A stretch of DNA of 64,000 nucleotides from Falsihalocynthiibacter sp042445055 (GTDB taxonomy: Bacteria > Pseudomonadota > Alphaproteobacteria > Rhodobacterales > Rhodobacteraceae), in the NCBI RefSeq assembly GCF_042445055.1, contig NZ_CP170339.1:434001-498000 (forward strand). The letters are read 5' to 3'. Positions 43,029-51,769 of this stretch are shown here, piece by piece. Made by a program: the position numbers and the translations under genes. Positions within the stretch are counted from its first letter, which is position 1. The number at the start of each line of letters is the position of its first letter. The notes below the pieces were generated by a model. It saw nothing but the letters and a program-made list of their open reading frames with translations, had not been told where the DNA came from and did no database searches.

Positions 43029-43600
43029 CTATTCTGGCTATGGTATTCCGCGTTAGGTTCCATTTGCGTGGCCGAAGCCACCCGATTGGTCATATTGAAG
43101 AACGCCGCCGTATTCGCGATGTCCCAAATATCTCGGTCGCTGTACCCTATGTCGCGCAGGGTTTGGCGGTCAATTTCCTCGATACTCGCGCTGGATTTCG
43201 TCATTTTTAAGGAGAAGTCGAGCATCGCGCGCTGTTTTGGTTCAAGCGGAGCAACGCGGTAATTCATCACCAGCATCTCACCCAAAACAGGATCGCCAGA
43301 AAGCGCACGGACCGCTTGCCCATGCGCGACCAGACAATAAAAACACCTGTTCTCGGCAGAAACCACAACGGCGATCATCTCGCGGTCAAGTTTTGAGAGG
43401 CCGCTCGGCGCCAGCATGATTTCGTTATAAAGGCCCGTGAAGGCGTTCAGCTTTTCGATATCAAAGGCGTGTGCGTAAAGAACGTTGGGCACAAGGCCGA
43501 GTTTCTCGGCGCAAAGGTCAAAATACTTCTGTGTGTCCTCAGGGAGCGGATCGACCGCCGGAAGATCAAGCGCCGTCGTGAGTTTATCGTTGTTTTTCAA
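43025..43600 (-). CDS. AhpD-like carboxymuconolactone decarboxylase-family protein
   Basis: A 191-aa peroxidase-related protein. The AhpD core has MIAVVVSAENRCFYCLVAHG with E83, C86, C89 and H93, the redox CxxC and partner residues. The start is the TTG at 43600, overlapping the GNAT stop (TTGA), with AAGGA upstream; longer frames upstream would overlap the GNAT gene further. The stop overlaps the ompA-like start by ATGA. Likely a thiol-dependent peroxide or radical-scavenging enzyme; substrate unknown. Confidence 0.85.
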   Translation of the reverse strand: MKNNDKLTTALDLPAVDPLPEDTQKYFDLCAEKLGLVPNVLYAHAFDIEKLNAFTGLYNEIMLAPSGLSKLDREMIAVVVSAENRCFYCLVAHGQAVRALSGDPVLGEMLVMNYRVAPLEPKQRAMLDFSLKMTKSSASIEEIDRQTLRDIGYSDRDIWDIANTAAFFNMTNRVASATQMEPNAEYHSQNR

Positions 43601-44310
43601 ACTGCTTCGTTCCTTATTCTGTAATGATAGTGTCCCACAGGTTTCATTCCTAAGGAAGAATAGAGTGCATTCGCGCCGCCGTTCGCTTGGGTTACGATGA
43701 TCGAGAGTTCGTCTGCGCCCTGATCTTGTGCCCAGTTCGCCGCGCCGCACATAATATTGACGGCAACTCCTTGCCGACGGAACGCCGGCTTTACCTCGAG
43801 GGAGTGAAGCATCGCTATTTTTTCATGTATACCGACATAAGCAACGCCCGCCGCACGGTTTTGGGAGCGCCCGAGAAGTCCGGTTTTGGGGCCGACCGCG
43901 CGCTCCATCACTGCAAGACGTTCAGCGCCGATACCGCCGTCTGTCCATATGTCGGTCATGACGGCGAGTGGCGGATATAGCGAGAAACACGCCAGTTGCG
44001 GCAAGTCCCGAACGAGGTCCGAAACGGGTGCTGTGTAGATCGTAACAGGGTCGATCAAGGCATAACCGCGATCCACTAATGTAGCGTCAAACTCTGCTTC
44101 GCCGTCGCGGATCATGAATAACTTTGGTTGCCCCAGTGCGAGCATGGCGTCCTCGGCCGTTGCTAATTCACTAAGGTCTAGGTCCCCGTCCAAGGTCGCC
44201 GCCGACACCCGTTTGCCCCCGCCAGCGCCATTGCGAATGGTGAAATTGCCGCATGACTTAGTGGAGGCAGGCGGCCATGTTCTCTCGCAAACTTCGTAGT
44301 AGTTCGTCAT
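43597..44310 (-). CDS. GNAT-family N-acetyltransferase
   Basis: A 237-aa acetyltransferase. The N-terminal part (about 1-110) is variable and may be substrate-binding. The C-terminal GNAT fold holds AMLHSLEVKPAFRRQGVAVN, then IMCGAANWAQDQGADELSII and ANGGANALYSSLGMKPVGHY, the acetyl-CoA motif A with R-x-x-G-x-A. The start overlaps the CinA-like stop (ATGA) and the end overlaps the TTG of the AhpD-like gene, showing tight coupling. Confidence 0.88.
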   Translation of the reverse strand: MTNYYEVCERTWPPASTKSCGNFTIRNGAGGGKRVSAATLDGDLDLSELATAEDAMLALGQPKLFMIRDGEAEFDATLVDRGYALIDPVTIYTAPVSDLVRDLPQLACFSLYPPLAVMTDIWTDGGIGAERLAVMERAVGPKTGLLGRSQNRAAGVAYVGIHEKIAMLHSLEVKPAFRRQGVAVNIMCGAANWAQDQGADELSIIVTQANGGANALYSSLGMKPVGHYHYRIRNEAV

Positions 44311-45029
44311 TCTGGAAACTTTTCCGAGAGTGCAGTGAACGCTTGTTCAAGGCGCGCGCTATCTTGGCTTCGGATGACGATATTTGCACCGTAAATGCCG
44401 TTGTCCTGAAACGGATATGAGCCAAACGAGACATCGCCATACGCGGCGACAAGTTCGCTGAGCGGCCCTGCTATGTCGCCTTCTCCGCGCTCGACACGAA
44501 GGGATTTGCTCAGCATCGGAGCGCCGCCCGTCAGAAGGGGCACGACGCTTTGAACCATCGCTTGAAAGACGCTTGGAACACCGGCCATCACATAGCAGTT
44601 TTCAACAATAAATCCGGGCGCGATTGAAACCGGATTGTCGATGAGAATGGCTTTTTCGGGGATACGCGCCATGCGCAAGCGTGCTGCGTTCAGCTCTTTG
44701 CCCGATTTTTCATAGTAATCCGCCAGAAGTTTGCGAGCGTCTGCGCGGACATCGATGGATTGACCAAAGGCATCCGCCACGCAATCGGCGGTGATGTCAT
44801 CATGGGTCGGGCCAATCCCGCCTGAGGTAAAGAGGTAATCGACCGTTGATGCCAATGCGCGGAGCGCGGCAACAATCGCTGCGGCGTCATCACTCACGAC
44901 GCGCACTTCTTTGAGGTCTATTCCGTGCTCGGTCAAAACGCCCGCAAGGTGAAAGGTGTTCGCATCACGCGTGCGGCCCGACAGAATTTCATCGCCAATC
45001 ACGAGCATCGCGGCGGTGGGGTTTGGCAT
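44307..45029 (-). CDS. CinA-type molybdopterin-binding (MoCF_BD) domain protein
   Basis: A 240-aa protein with the CinA N-terminal MoCF-biosynthesis-type domain. Motifs are MLVIGDEILSGRTRDANTFH, LFTSGGIGPTHDDITADCVA and NCYVMAGVPSVFQAMVQSVV. The CinA C-terminal amidase domain is absent, as in many alphaproteobacterial single-domain forms. The start is ATG at 45029 with AGGAGAG before it; a longer upstream frame lacks protein character. It heads a four-gene reverse operon and is divergent from sfsA with 45 nt between. Confidence 0.88.
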   Translation of the reverse strand: MPNPTAAMLVIGDEILSGRTRDANTFHLAGVLTEHGIDLKEVRVVSDDAAAIVAALRALASTVDYLFTSGGIGPTHDDITADCVADAFGQSIDVRADARKLLADYYEKSGKELNAARLRMARIPEKAILIDNPVSIAPGFIVENCYVMAGVPSVFQAMVQSVVPLLTGGAPMLSKSLRVERGEGDIAGPLSELVAAYGDVSFGSYPFQDNGIYGANIVIRSQDSARLEQAFTALSEKFPE

Positions 45030-45074
45030 CTCACTCTCCTTGATCGTTTTTGGGCTTAGGTATAGGCCTGCTGT

Positions 45075-45782
45075 ATGCTCTTTGATACCCCACTTATCCC
45101 CGCTAGACTCATTAGGCGATACAAACGTTTTTTGGCAGATGTCAGGCTTGAGACTGGCGAAGAAGTCGTTGCGCATTGTCCCAATCCAGGCTCCATGATG
45201 GGGCTTGCCAGCGAAGGGATGCGTGTTTGGCTTGAGCCAAATGATGATCCCAAGAAAAAGCTGAAATACGGCTGGCGACTCGTTGAGCATGCCGACGGCG
45301 CTTTTGCTGGAATTGATACTGGCCGCGCCAATCGGATAGTCGCCGAGGGCCTCGCCACAGGGAAAATCGCATCGCTGGGTCAATATACGAATGTCCGTTC
45401 AGAGGTGAAGTATGGCACCCGATCGCGCGTGGATTTCCTTTTGTCGGAGGGGAATGAGGATTGCTACCTAGAGGTGAAATCTGCGACTCTGGTACGCGAA
45501 GCGCCGCTTGTTGAGTTTCCAGACAGCGTTACGGCGCGCGGCGCGAAACATCTGGATGAACTTGCAGAAATGGTGCGCCAAGGCCATCGCGCGGTATTGT
45601 TTTTTCTCGTTCAACAAACAGGTGCCACGAAAATCGACGTCGCCCGAGACATTGATCCGACCTATGCGCAGGCGTTCGACCGTGCGCAGGAATGTGGTGT
45701 CGAGGTTCTGTCCTATGGCTGCGAGATTTCACCAACGGGGATTGAACTGAGCAATCCTGTGCCGTTCACACCAAGAAAATAG
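45075..45782 (+). CDS. sfsA: SfsA family DNA/RNA-binding protein
   Basis: A 235-aa SfsA protein. The opening LIPARLIRRYKRFLADVRLE is typical, as are VAHCPNPGSMMGLASEGMRV, RSRVDFLLSEGNEDCYLEVK with SATL, and FPDSVTARGAKHLDEL, which resemble a nuclease-like (PD-(D/E)xK) core. SfsA was named for sugar fermentation stimulation; a nuclease role is proposed. It lies 67 nt upstream of map. Confidence 0.95.
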   Translation: MLFDTPLIPARLIRRYKRFLADVRLETGEEVVAHCPNPGSMMGLASEGMRVWLEPNDDPKKKLKYGWRLVEHADGAFAGIDTGRANRIVAEGLATGKIASLGQYTNVRSEVKYGTRSRVDFLLSEGNEDCYLEVKSATLVREAPLVEFPDSVTARGAKHLDELAEMVRQGHRAVLFFLVQQTGATKIDVARDIDPTYAQAFDRAQECGVEVLSYGCEISPTGIELSNPVPFTPRK

Positions 45783-45849
45783 GCATCGGCCCTAGCCCTT
45801 TGGCGTTTGCTCGCTTATTTAAGGGCTAGATTAAAGTTGGAGATAGGTT

Positions 45850-46662
45850 TTGGACGAGACACGCGGTCGGCTGACAAAAGACGGTATTCGGATTTATGAA
45901 ACAGCAGATTTTGCTGGGATGCATAAGGCTGGCAAACTTGCGGCAGAGATTCTGGACGCGATCGCCGAGCATGTTGTTCCCGGTGTAACGACGGGTGAGC
46001 TTGATCAACGGATTACCGATCATGTGAATGATGCGGGCGCCAAATCTGCCACGATTGGCTACAAGGGCTATCAGCACGCGAGCTGTATTTCTGTGAACCA
46101 CGTCGTGTGCCACGGTATCCCCGGCCCCAAGGTTGTGAAGGATGGCGATATCCTGAACATTGACGTCACCGTCATTGTGGACGGATGGTTTGGCGATACG
46201 AGCCGTATGTATGTGGCGGGCAAACGATCCAAGAAAGCAGAGCGCCTAATCAACGTCACGCATGATGCGTTGATGATGGGAATCGAGGCCGTAAAGCCGG
46301 GGAATACCTTTGGCGATATCGGCCACGCCATTCAGCGTTTTGCAGAGAGCCATCGTATGTCCATTGTGCGCGATTTTTGCGGGCATGGGTTGGGACGTGT
46401 TTTCCACGCACCACCGAATGTTTTGCACTATGGCAAACCGGGAACGGGCGCTGTTCTCGAAGAGGGTATGATCTTTACGATTGAACCCATGGTGAATTTG
46501 GGTCGCCCCGAAACCAAGGTCCTAGCCGATGACTGGACAGCGGTGACACGCGATAAATCTCTCTCTGCACAGTTCGAGCACTCAATCGGCGTAACCGCAA
46601 CCGGAGCCGAGATTTTCACGCTGTCACCCAAGGGGATCTTTCACCCGACGTGGTCGCAATAG
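45850..46662 (+). CDS. map: Type I methionine aminopeptidase
   Basis: Removes the initiator Met from new proteins. The 270-aa enzyme keeps all five metal ligands: D105 (NIDVTVIVDGW), D116 (FGDTSRMY), H179 (DFCGHGLGRVFH), E212 (FTIEPMVNLG) and E243 (QFEHSIGVT). Start appears to be TTG at 45850, with GGAG about 8 nt upstream, as no ATG fits. Terminator at 46692-46717. The order CinA-like / sfsA / map is common in Rhodobacterales. Confidence 0.95.
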   Translation: MDETRGRLTKDGIRIYETADFAGMHKAGKLAAEILDAIAEHVVPGVTTGELDQRITDHVNDAGAKSATIGYKGYQHASCISVNHVVCHGIPGPKVVKDGDILNIDVTVIVDGWFGDTSRMYVAGKRSKKAERLINVTHDALMMGIEAVKPGNTFGDIGHAIQRFAESHRMSIVRDFCGHGLGRVFHAPPNVLHYGKPGTGAVLEEGMIFTIEPMVNLGRPETKVLADDWTAVTRDKSLSAQFEHSIGVTATGAEIFTLSPKGIFHPTWSQ

Positions 46663-46691
46663 CCCCCGAAATACCCAATAAACACGACTAG

Positions 46692-46717
46692 AATGGCCCT
46701 TTGCGGGGCCATTTTTA
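46692..46717 (+). terminator. Rho-independent terminator after map
   Basis: An 8-bp perfect stem (46692-46699 and 46706-46713) with a 6-nt loop is followed by a T-run, 29 nt after the map stop. Confidence 0.85.
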
Positions 46718-46732
46718 TTTGGCCTATATTTT

Positions 46733-46744
46733 GACCAAATGGTC
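46733..46744. repeat. Small palindrome upstream of TRAP binding protein
   Basis: GACCA-AA-TGGTC, 5-bp perfect arms, directly beside the larger Fur-type palindrome. Could be a second operator half or chance. Confidence 0.25.
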
Positions 46745-46767
46745 CAGTTGCGAATGATTTGCAATTG
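46745..46767. promoter_or_regulatory. Fur/Mur-type operator-like palindrome
   Basis: A 23-nt palindrome with an odd centre; nine of eleven base pairs match, core TTGCGAATGATTTGCAA at 46748-46764. The length and TTGCAAAT-N-ATTTGCAA shape resemble operators of the Fur superfamily in alphaproteobacteria (Mur type). It lies about 80 nt before the TRAP binding protein start, overlapping a plausible -35 region, with a TAAAAT -10-like box at 46769. Confidence 0.5.
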
Positions 46768-46846
46768 ATAAAATAGATGGTTAACAAGCACCATCACCCT
46801 CATAAGAGCGTGACCAGATGAACCTAGATGAAAAGGAGGCTGCGAG

Positions 46847-47899
46847 ATGAAGCTAACTCTAAAGTCCGCCGCCCTCACTGCCCTTGTTGCAACTGCCGCC
46901 CAAAGCGCATTCGCCCAAGAGGTTACCCTTCGGTTCCAGCATTTCGTATCCCCGAAATCTGCGAACCCGACATATTTTATGCAGCCATGGGCCGATAAAA
47001 TCGAAAGCGACTCGGACGGGCGCATCAAGGTCGAGCTGTATCCACTGATGCAACTCGGCGGGAAAGCGACGACCCAATATGATCTTATTCGCGACGGCGT
47101 AATTGATGGGGGCTGGGTCATCCCGAGCTATCAACCCGGCCGTTTCCCCGAAGCCGAGGCTCTTGAACTTCCGTTCATGGTCACGAAAAAAGGCGAAGAA
47201 GCCAGCACCGCTGCGTGGATTTATACGCAAAAGCACCTGATGGATGATTTCGCGGACGTGAAAGTTATCGCGGCGCATATGCACGGCCCTGGTCTTGTTC
47301 ACAAGAAGGGCGCAGCGATCAGTGAGGTTGCGGATTTTGATGGTCTTAAACTGCGCGGCCCGTCGCGTCCTGCGACGCTCTTGCTCAAGAAATTGGGAGC
47401 GAACCCGATTGGCATGGCTGTCCCTGCATTCCCCGAAGCTCTTTCCAAGGGCGTGCTGGATGGTGGCGTAATCACGTGGGAAATGTCTCCGTCGCTTAAA
47501 CTCGATGAATTGACAGACAGCCACACGGACGTTGCAGGCGACAAGTCGCTTTATAACCTCTATTTCCTCTGGGCGATGAACAAGGACGTTTATGAAGGTC
47601 TGCCGGATGATTTGAAGGCCGTGATTGATGCGAACTCTGGTTACGCAACATCAGCACTCGCTGGTCGTGCGCATGACACTGGCGATATTGTCGGTAAGCA
47701 ATCCATGGCAGACGCGGGCAATGAAATTGCGGAAATCAGCGCAGAGCAAACAGACTTGATCAAGGCGCTCGGAAGCGAAGTTGTCGAAGAGTGGATCGAA
47801 GAAGTGACCGAGAAAGGTTTGGACGGCGCAGCGCTTGTATCTGATGCACGTGCGGCAGTTCAGCTCACCGAGGGCACAGCGGCCCCAATCGAAGAATAA
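46847..47899 (+). CDS. TRAP transporter solute-binding protein (DctP family)
   Basis: A 350-aa periplasmic binding protein of the tripartite (TRAP) type. The signal peptide (about 1-23, ending AFAQE) precedes VTLRFQHFVSPKSANPTYF, VELYPLMQLGGKATTQYDLI and LKLRGPSRPATLLLKKLGAN, where the conserved Arg for a carboxylate ligand is in the RGPSR stretch. GVLDGGVITWEM follows. The membrane subunits (DctQ/DctM) are not adjacent: a terminator follows at once and the next gene is rsmD. So this is an orphan binding protein. AAAAGGAGG lies just before the ATG. Ligand unknown. Confidence 0.92.
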   Translation: MKLTLKSAALTALVATAAQSAFAQEVTLRFQHFVSPKSANPTYFMQPWADKIESDSDGRIKVELYPLMQLGGKATTQYDLIRDGVIDGGWVIPSYQPGRFPEAEALELPFMVTKKGEEASTAAWIYTQKHLMDDFADVKVIAAHMHGPGLVHKKGAAISEVADFDGLKLRGPSRPATLLLKKLGANPIGMAVPAFPEALSKGVLDGGVITWEMSPSLKLDELTDSHTDVAGDKSLYNLYFLWAMNKDVYEGLPDDLKAVIDANSGYATSALAGRAHDTGDIVGKQSMADAGNEIAEISAEQTDLIKALGSEVVEEWIEEVTEKGLDGAALVSDARAAVQLTEGTAAPIEE

Positions 47900-47905
47900 G
47901 TCATT

Positions 47906-47930
47906 ACGCCGCCCTGTCGTGGGGCGGCGT
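47906..47930. terminator. Likely terminator between TRAP gene and rsmD
   Basis: A perfect 9-bp stem (47906-47914 and 47922-47930) with a 7-nt loop lies between two converging genes. T-runs on both sides are short, so efficiency is uncertain. Confidence 0.65.
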
Positions 47931-47933
47931 TTA

Positions 47934-48494
47934 CTATGACGTCGGAGCGATGAAGGTTATATGCGTATTGCCGTAGCGCCTCGCGTCTAGCCGCTCAAAC
48001 CCAGCGGGAGGCAAGACGGGCGCATCTTCTTCCCAGACAATCAACGCATCCGAAGCAATCCAGCCGCCGATTTGCGCCGCCAGAAGCGCTTCGCCGCCGA
48101 GGTTCTGTCCATAGGGCGGATCGAGGAATATCAAATCGCACGCCTGCGGTGCCTTGCCCAATTCCGTGACGGGTGTTTTCAAAACAGTACAGTCGTTTTC
48201 CCTCCGCGTGAGCTTGATATTCTCGCGTAGGAGCTTTTGCGCGGCGCGTCCGTTGTCGACAAATGTGACATGAGAAGCACCACGGCTGAGCGCTTCAAGC
48301 CCGAGCGCGCCCGTCCCCGCAAAGAGATCAAGCACACGCGCGCCTTCGATCGGGCGCCCGTATGCTCCGCCGTTCAATACATTGAAGAGGCTCTCGCGAA
48401 TGCGGTCGGTGGTGGGCCGAAGGTGGGCATCTGTATCGCCTTTGCCAACTTCGGCGAGCTTAAGCCCCCTCTGAGCCCCCGCGATAATCCTCAT
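47934..48494 (-). CDS. rsmD: 16S rRNA (guanine-966 N2)-methyltransferase RsmD
   Basis: RsmD methylates G966 of 16S rRNA. The 186-aa SAM-dependent enzyme starts MRIIAGAQRGLKLAEVGK, as usual, with the SAM motif VLDLFAGTGALGLEALSRGA and the catalytic DLIFLDPPYGQ. The ATG overlaps the stop of the upstream oxidoreductase gene by ATGA, an arrangement without obvious functional link. Confidence 0.95.
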   Translation of the reverse strand: MRIIAGAQRGLKLAEVGKGDTDAHLRPTTDRIRESLFNVLNGGAYGRPIEGARVLDLFAGTGALGLEALSRGASHVTFVDNGRAAQKLLRENIKLTRRENDCTVLKTPVTELGKAPQACDLIFLDPPYGQNLGGEALLAAQIGGWIASDALIVWEEDAPVLPPAGFERLDARRYGNTHITFIAPTS

Positions 48495-49699
48495 TTGAGG
48501 AGGGATTTGAGGTTGGTTTCAGGGTTCTCGATCGCCGCAATATCAGGAGATTTCCCAGCCTCGATGAGACGCTTGGCAATCATGTACGCGCGCGAGTCAT
48601 TCATCGCATCGACCGCCAATAGTTTATCGTCCTTGAAATACCAATGGCTCATGGCGTGTTCATGCTCGCCTTTGCGGGTAACGATACGGTTGTAGCCAGT
48701 ATTTAGGCCCGCGATTTGCAGTTTGACGTCATATTGATCGCTCCAGAACCATACCTTGGGGATATATTCGTTCGAGGCGCCCATCATGTTTCCGGCAACA
48801 ATTTCCGCCATGTCGATGGCGTTAGGAACGCTCTCGAGACGAATGCGCCCATCGTTCAGCGGCAACGATGCGCAATCGCCTGCTGCCCAGACATTCGGCG
48901 CACTGGTGCGGCCCGTATTGTCGGTTTTGATGCCGTTGTCGATCTCGATTCCTGCTGCTTCGGCGAGTGAAGTGGAAGGCATGATACCGACGCCAACAAT
49001 CACGAAATCAAAGTCCTGCTGGGTGCCATCCGTGAACTCCGCGCCAGTGACATGCTTTTCACCCAATAGCCGCTTAAGGCCCTTGCCCTCGTGGATATTC
49101 ACGCCGTGCGATTTGTGAAGCGCCCGAAAATAATCAGAGGTTTCCTTTGCCGCGACACGCGAAAGAATGCGGTCAGCCATTTCAACCAAAGTGACTTCAA
49201 CGTCGAACTTTGACGCAACCGCCGCCGCTTCAAGCCCGATATACCCGCCGCCGACAATGAGAAGGCGTGCGCCGTTACGGAAATGCGGTGCCATTGCGTC
49301 GGCATCTGCGAGGCTTCGGACGGTAAATACGTTCTCAAGATCGCCGCCGATCTGTGCTGGAAGACGCCGTGGGCTTGATCCTGTTGTCAGGGCAAGTTGA
49401 TCATAAGAGAGCGTTTCGCCACCCACCGACACGGTCTGGTTGGCCGTATCGATTGCATCCACATCCGCTCCCAAACGAAGCGAAATGTTGTGCTCATGGT
49501 AGAACGATTCCGGCCGCAGATGCAGCCGCTCTTTGGTCATTTCGTTTAGCAAGTAGGCCTTGGAAAGGGGAGGGCGCTGATAGGGAATTTCAGGCTCGCC
49601 ACCAATTAGAGTCACTTCGCCATCAAATCCATCATTGCGAAGTTTCGCGACAAGCGACGCGCCAGCTTGGCCAGCGCCAATAACAATAATATGTGCCAT
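48491..49699 (-). CDS. FAD-dependent ferredoxin/rhodocoxin reductase-like enzyme
   Basis: A 402-aa flavoprotein of the ferredoxin/putidaredoxin-reductase group. FAD binding is MAHIIVIGAGQAGASLVAKL, NAD binding is ARLLIVGGGYIGLEAAAVAS, and the FAD C-terminal contact is NVWAAGDCASLPLND. The C-terminal reductase domain is present (KVWFWSDQYDVKLQIAGLNT). The start is ATG at 49699, after AAGGGCTCT. No ferredoxin or P450 gene is adjacent, so the partner is unknown. Coupled to rsmD. Confidence 0.9.
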   Translation of the reverse strand: MAHIIVIGAGQAGASLVAKLRNDGFDGEVTLIGGEPEIPYQRPPLSKAYLLNEMTKERLHLRPESFYHEHNISLRLGADVDAIDTANQTVSVGGETLSYDQLALTTGSSPRRLPAQIGGDLENVFTVRSLADADAMAPHFRNGARLLIVGGGYIGLEAAAVASKFDVEVTLVEMADRILSRVAAKETSDYFRALHKSHGVNIHEGKGLKRLLGEKHVTGAEFTDGTQQDFDFVIVGVGIMPSTSLAEAAGIEIDNGIKTDNTGRTSAPNVWAAGDCASLPLNDGRIRLESVPNAIDMAEIVAGNMMGASNEYIPKVWFWSDQYDVKLQIAGLNTGYNRIVTRKGEHEHAMSHWYFKDDKLLAVDAMNDSRAYMIAKRLIEAGKSPDIAAIENPETNLKSLLK

Positions 49700-49765
49700 C
49701 CGAGAGCCCTTCCATGTTGCAAGCACGTTCGGGAATACAAGCTACTGCGACTACTTGTAAACGAA

Positions 49766-50947
49766 TTATGGGGTGCGAGGGGTGTCTTTCTTGAAGGGAC
49801 CGTAGGAGGTTAGCACCTCGATCTCTTCGCCGATTGCTTTGGCTTCTGCTTGCAGAAACTGATCGACTGCGCGGCGGAAACCCGCATCCGCGATCCAGTG
49901 CAACGAATATGTTGGCGTTGGCAAATAACCCCGTGCCAGTTTGTGCTCGCCTTGGGCACCTGCCTCGACCCGCATCATTCCGTGGGCAATAGCATAGTCG
50001 ATTGCCTGATAATAACAGAGTTCGAAATGGAGCGCGGGGTGGTCTTCGATACACCCCCAATACCGCCCGAAAAGCGTTCGCGAACCTATCATGTTCATTG
50101 CGCCGGCAATCGGGTTGCCGTTCTTCAACGCAAGGACCAAGAGGATATCGTCGCGCAGGGTCTCTTGTGCGATGTCAAAGAAGCTGCGGGTAAGGTAGGG
50201 CGTCCCCCATTTGCGCGCACCGGTATCCTGATAGAATTCCCAAAAGGAATCCCAGTGGTGCGGCTGTATTTCATCGCCAGAAAACTGCACAATATCACCG
50301 CCGAAACCCTGCGCAGTGGCGCGCTCTCGCCTTATGTTCTTGCGCTTGCGTGACGACAGGCTCGTGAGGAAATCGTTAAAGTCGGAATAGTCATTGTTCA
50401 ACCAATGAAATTGCTGACTCGTGCGGGGCATGAGCCCGATTTCCTCGCCAAATGCGGCCTCGTTCTCGGTACAAAACGTGATGTGCAGCGAGGAAAGATT
50501 ATTCTCGCTGGCAAGTTGAACCGCGCCTTGGATGAGTGCGGAGCGTCCCTGAACTTCGTGCCCAGGCCGCGTAAGAAAGCGTCGACCCGTAGCTGGTGTA
50601 AACGGAACCGCGAGTTGGAGTTTCGGATAGTATGCGCCGCCAGCATTCTCGTAGGCATGAGCCCAGTTGAAATCAAAGATATACTCGCCCTGACTGTGCG
50701 ATTTGGCAAAGAGCGGCGCCGCGGCGATCATCATGCCGTCTTGATGCGCCGTTAAATACCGTCCGTGCCAGCCGCTGTTGCCTCCAACGGAGCCGCTTTC
50801 CTCAAGTGCATTCAAAAAACGATAGGTCGTGAACGGATCGTTTGGCCGAGCGCCATTCGCGGCCTCGGGACATGCGCAAGCATCCCAATCCTGCGCAGAG
50901 ATATCGGAAAGCGTTGGATGGACCTGAATTTCAATCGGCGCGTTCAT
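49766..50947 (-). CDS. DUF482/FemAB-like GNAT acyltransferase
   Basis: A 393-aa protein of the DUF482 group (also called peptidogalycan biosynthesis proteins) with an acyl-CoA acyltransferase-like double fold. Typical segments are NDPFTTYRFLNALEESGSVG, YIFDFNWAHAYENAGGAYYP, SLSSRKRKNIRRERATAQG, KWGTPYLTRSFFDIAQETL and VEAGAQGEHKLARGYLPTPT. No signal peptide. True substrate unknown. On the same strand as the GDPD and RidA genes with small gaps, a common cluster in alphaproteobacteria. Confidence 0.85.
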   Translation of the reverse strand: MNAPIEIQVHPTLSDISAQDWDACACPEAANGARPNDPFTTYRFLNALEESGSVGGNSGWHGRYLTAHQDGMMIAAAPLFAKSHSQGEYIFDFNWAHAYENAGGAYYPKLQLAVPFTPATGRRFLTRPGHEVQGRSALIQGAVQLASENNLSSLHITFCTENEAAFGEEIGLMPRTSQQFHWLNNDYSDFNDFLTSLSSRKRKNIRRERATAQGFGGDIVQFSGDEIQPHHWDSFWEFYQDTGARKWGTPYLTRSFFDIAQETLRDDILLVLALKNGNPIAGAMNMIGSRTLFGRYWGCIEDHPALHFELCYYQAIDYAIAHGMMRVEAGAQGEHKLARGYLPTPTYSLHWIADAGFRRAVDQFLQAEAKAIGEEIEVLTSYGPFKKDTPRTP

Positions 50948-51003
50948 ATGCTCGTAAACCTGCGGATAATGGTGACTTTAGCATGGCGTGTGAGCATCGA
51001 GGG

Positions 51004-51768
51004 TCAAGTGGGCAAGTAACCTTCGAAGGTCACATTATCGGCAACCTTACGCGCTTTTTCCTCGGCTTGCGGTGATTTGATCGTCCAGCAAAGAATAGGA
51101 ACGCCCTGTGATTTAAGCTCTTGGACGCGCGGGAGATCTAGGCTGTTGTGGTCGTGGCTGATAAAGCTGCTTTGAGATTGTTCAAAATGAGAAATATCAG
51201 TGAGGCGCTGACGCTCGAGCGGCGGCGTGTGCGGCGCTTCGATCTTGTCCATCACACAAGTGGTCAACCCGCGCGGATGGTTCGGTAGCAACGTCGCGAG
51301 AGCTTCGACGGAATGTGGATTAAACGACATAAAGGCGATTGGGCCACGGTAGGATTTCGCGCATTCGGCGACCGAACGTTCCAGAGCGCCAATGTTTTTG
51401 CCCATCGCGCCATCTTGATCCTTAAGCTCAACCAAGAGTGGCACATGGCCATCTACCAGAGCAAGGATATCGCCAAAACGAGGGATCGTTTCATCCATCC
51501 CATAAAGTAGTTGAGTTGCGCAAAGCTCCTCAGCAGTGCGCATTTGGATTGCTCCGTGTGCACCCGTAAGGCGGGCCATGTCATAATCGTGAAAAACCAT
51601 GGCATGACCGTCTTTGGAAAGCTGGAGATCCAACTCAATCCCATACCCCCGTTCAATCGCGGCCTCAAAAGCGGCGCGGCTGTTTTCGGGCCGATCGTTC
51701 TTGATATCGTGCAAACCACGATGCGCGATTGGACGATCCAGAAATGATTTTGGGAGCACGGGAGTCAT
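51004..51768 (-). CDS. Glycerophosphodiester phosphodiesterase-family protein
   Basis: A 254-aa GDPD with a TIM-barrel fold, cleaving glycerophosphodiesters to glycerol 3-phosphate and an alcohol. The catalytic His is in IAHRGLHD, with RPENSRAAFEAAIERGYGIE, ELDLQLSKDGHAMVFHDYDM (metal Glu/Asp and second His) and the late CWTIKSPQAEEKARK. No signal peptide, so cytoplasmic. The ATG at 51768 lies 1 nt after the ridA stop, so the two are coupled. The product could feed glpD (encoded at 16985). Confidence 0.9.
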   Translation of the reverse strand: MTPVLPKSFLDRPIAHRGLHDIKNDRPENSRAAFEAAIERGYGIELDLQLSKDGHAMVFHDYDMARLTGAHGAIQMRTAEELCATQLLYGMDETIPRFGDILALVDGHVPLLVELKDQDGAMGKNIGALERSVAECAKSYRGPIAFMSFNPHSVEALATLLPNHPRGLTTCVMDKIEAPHTPPLERQRLTDISHFEQSQSSFISHDHNSLDLPRVQELKSQGVPILCWTIKSPQAEEKARKVADNVTFEGYLPT

Positions 51769-51769
51769 C

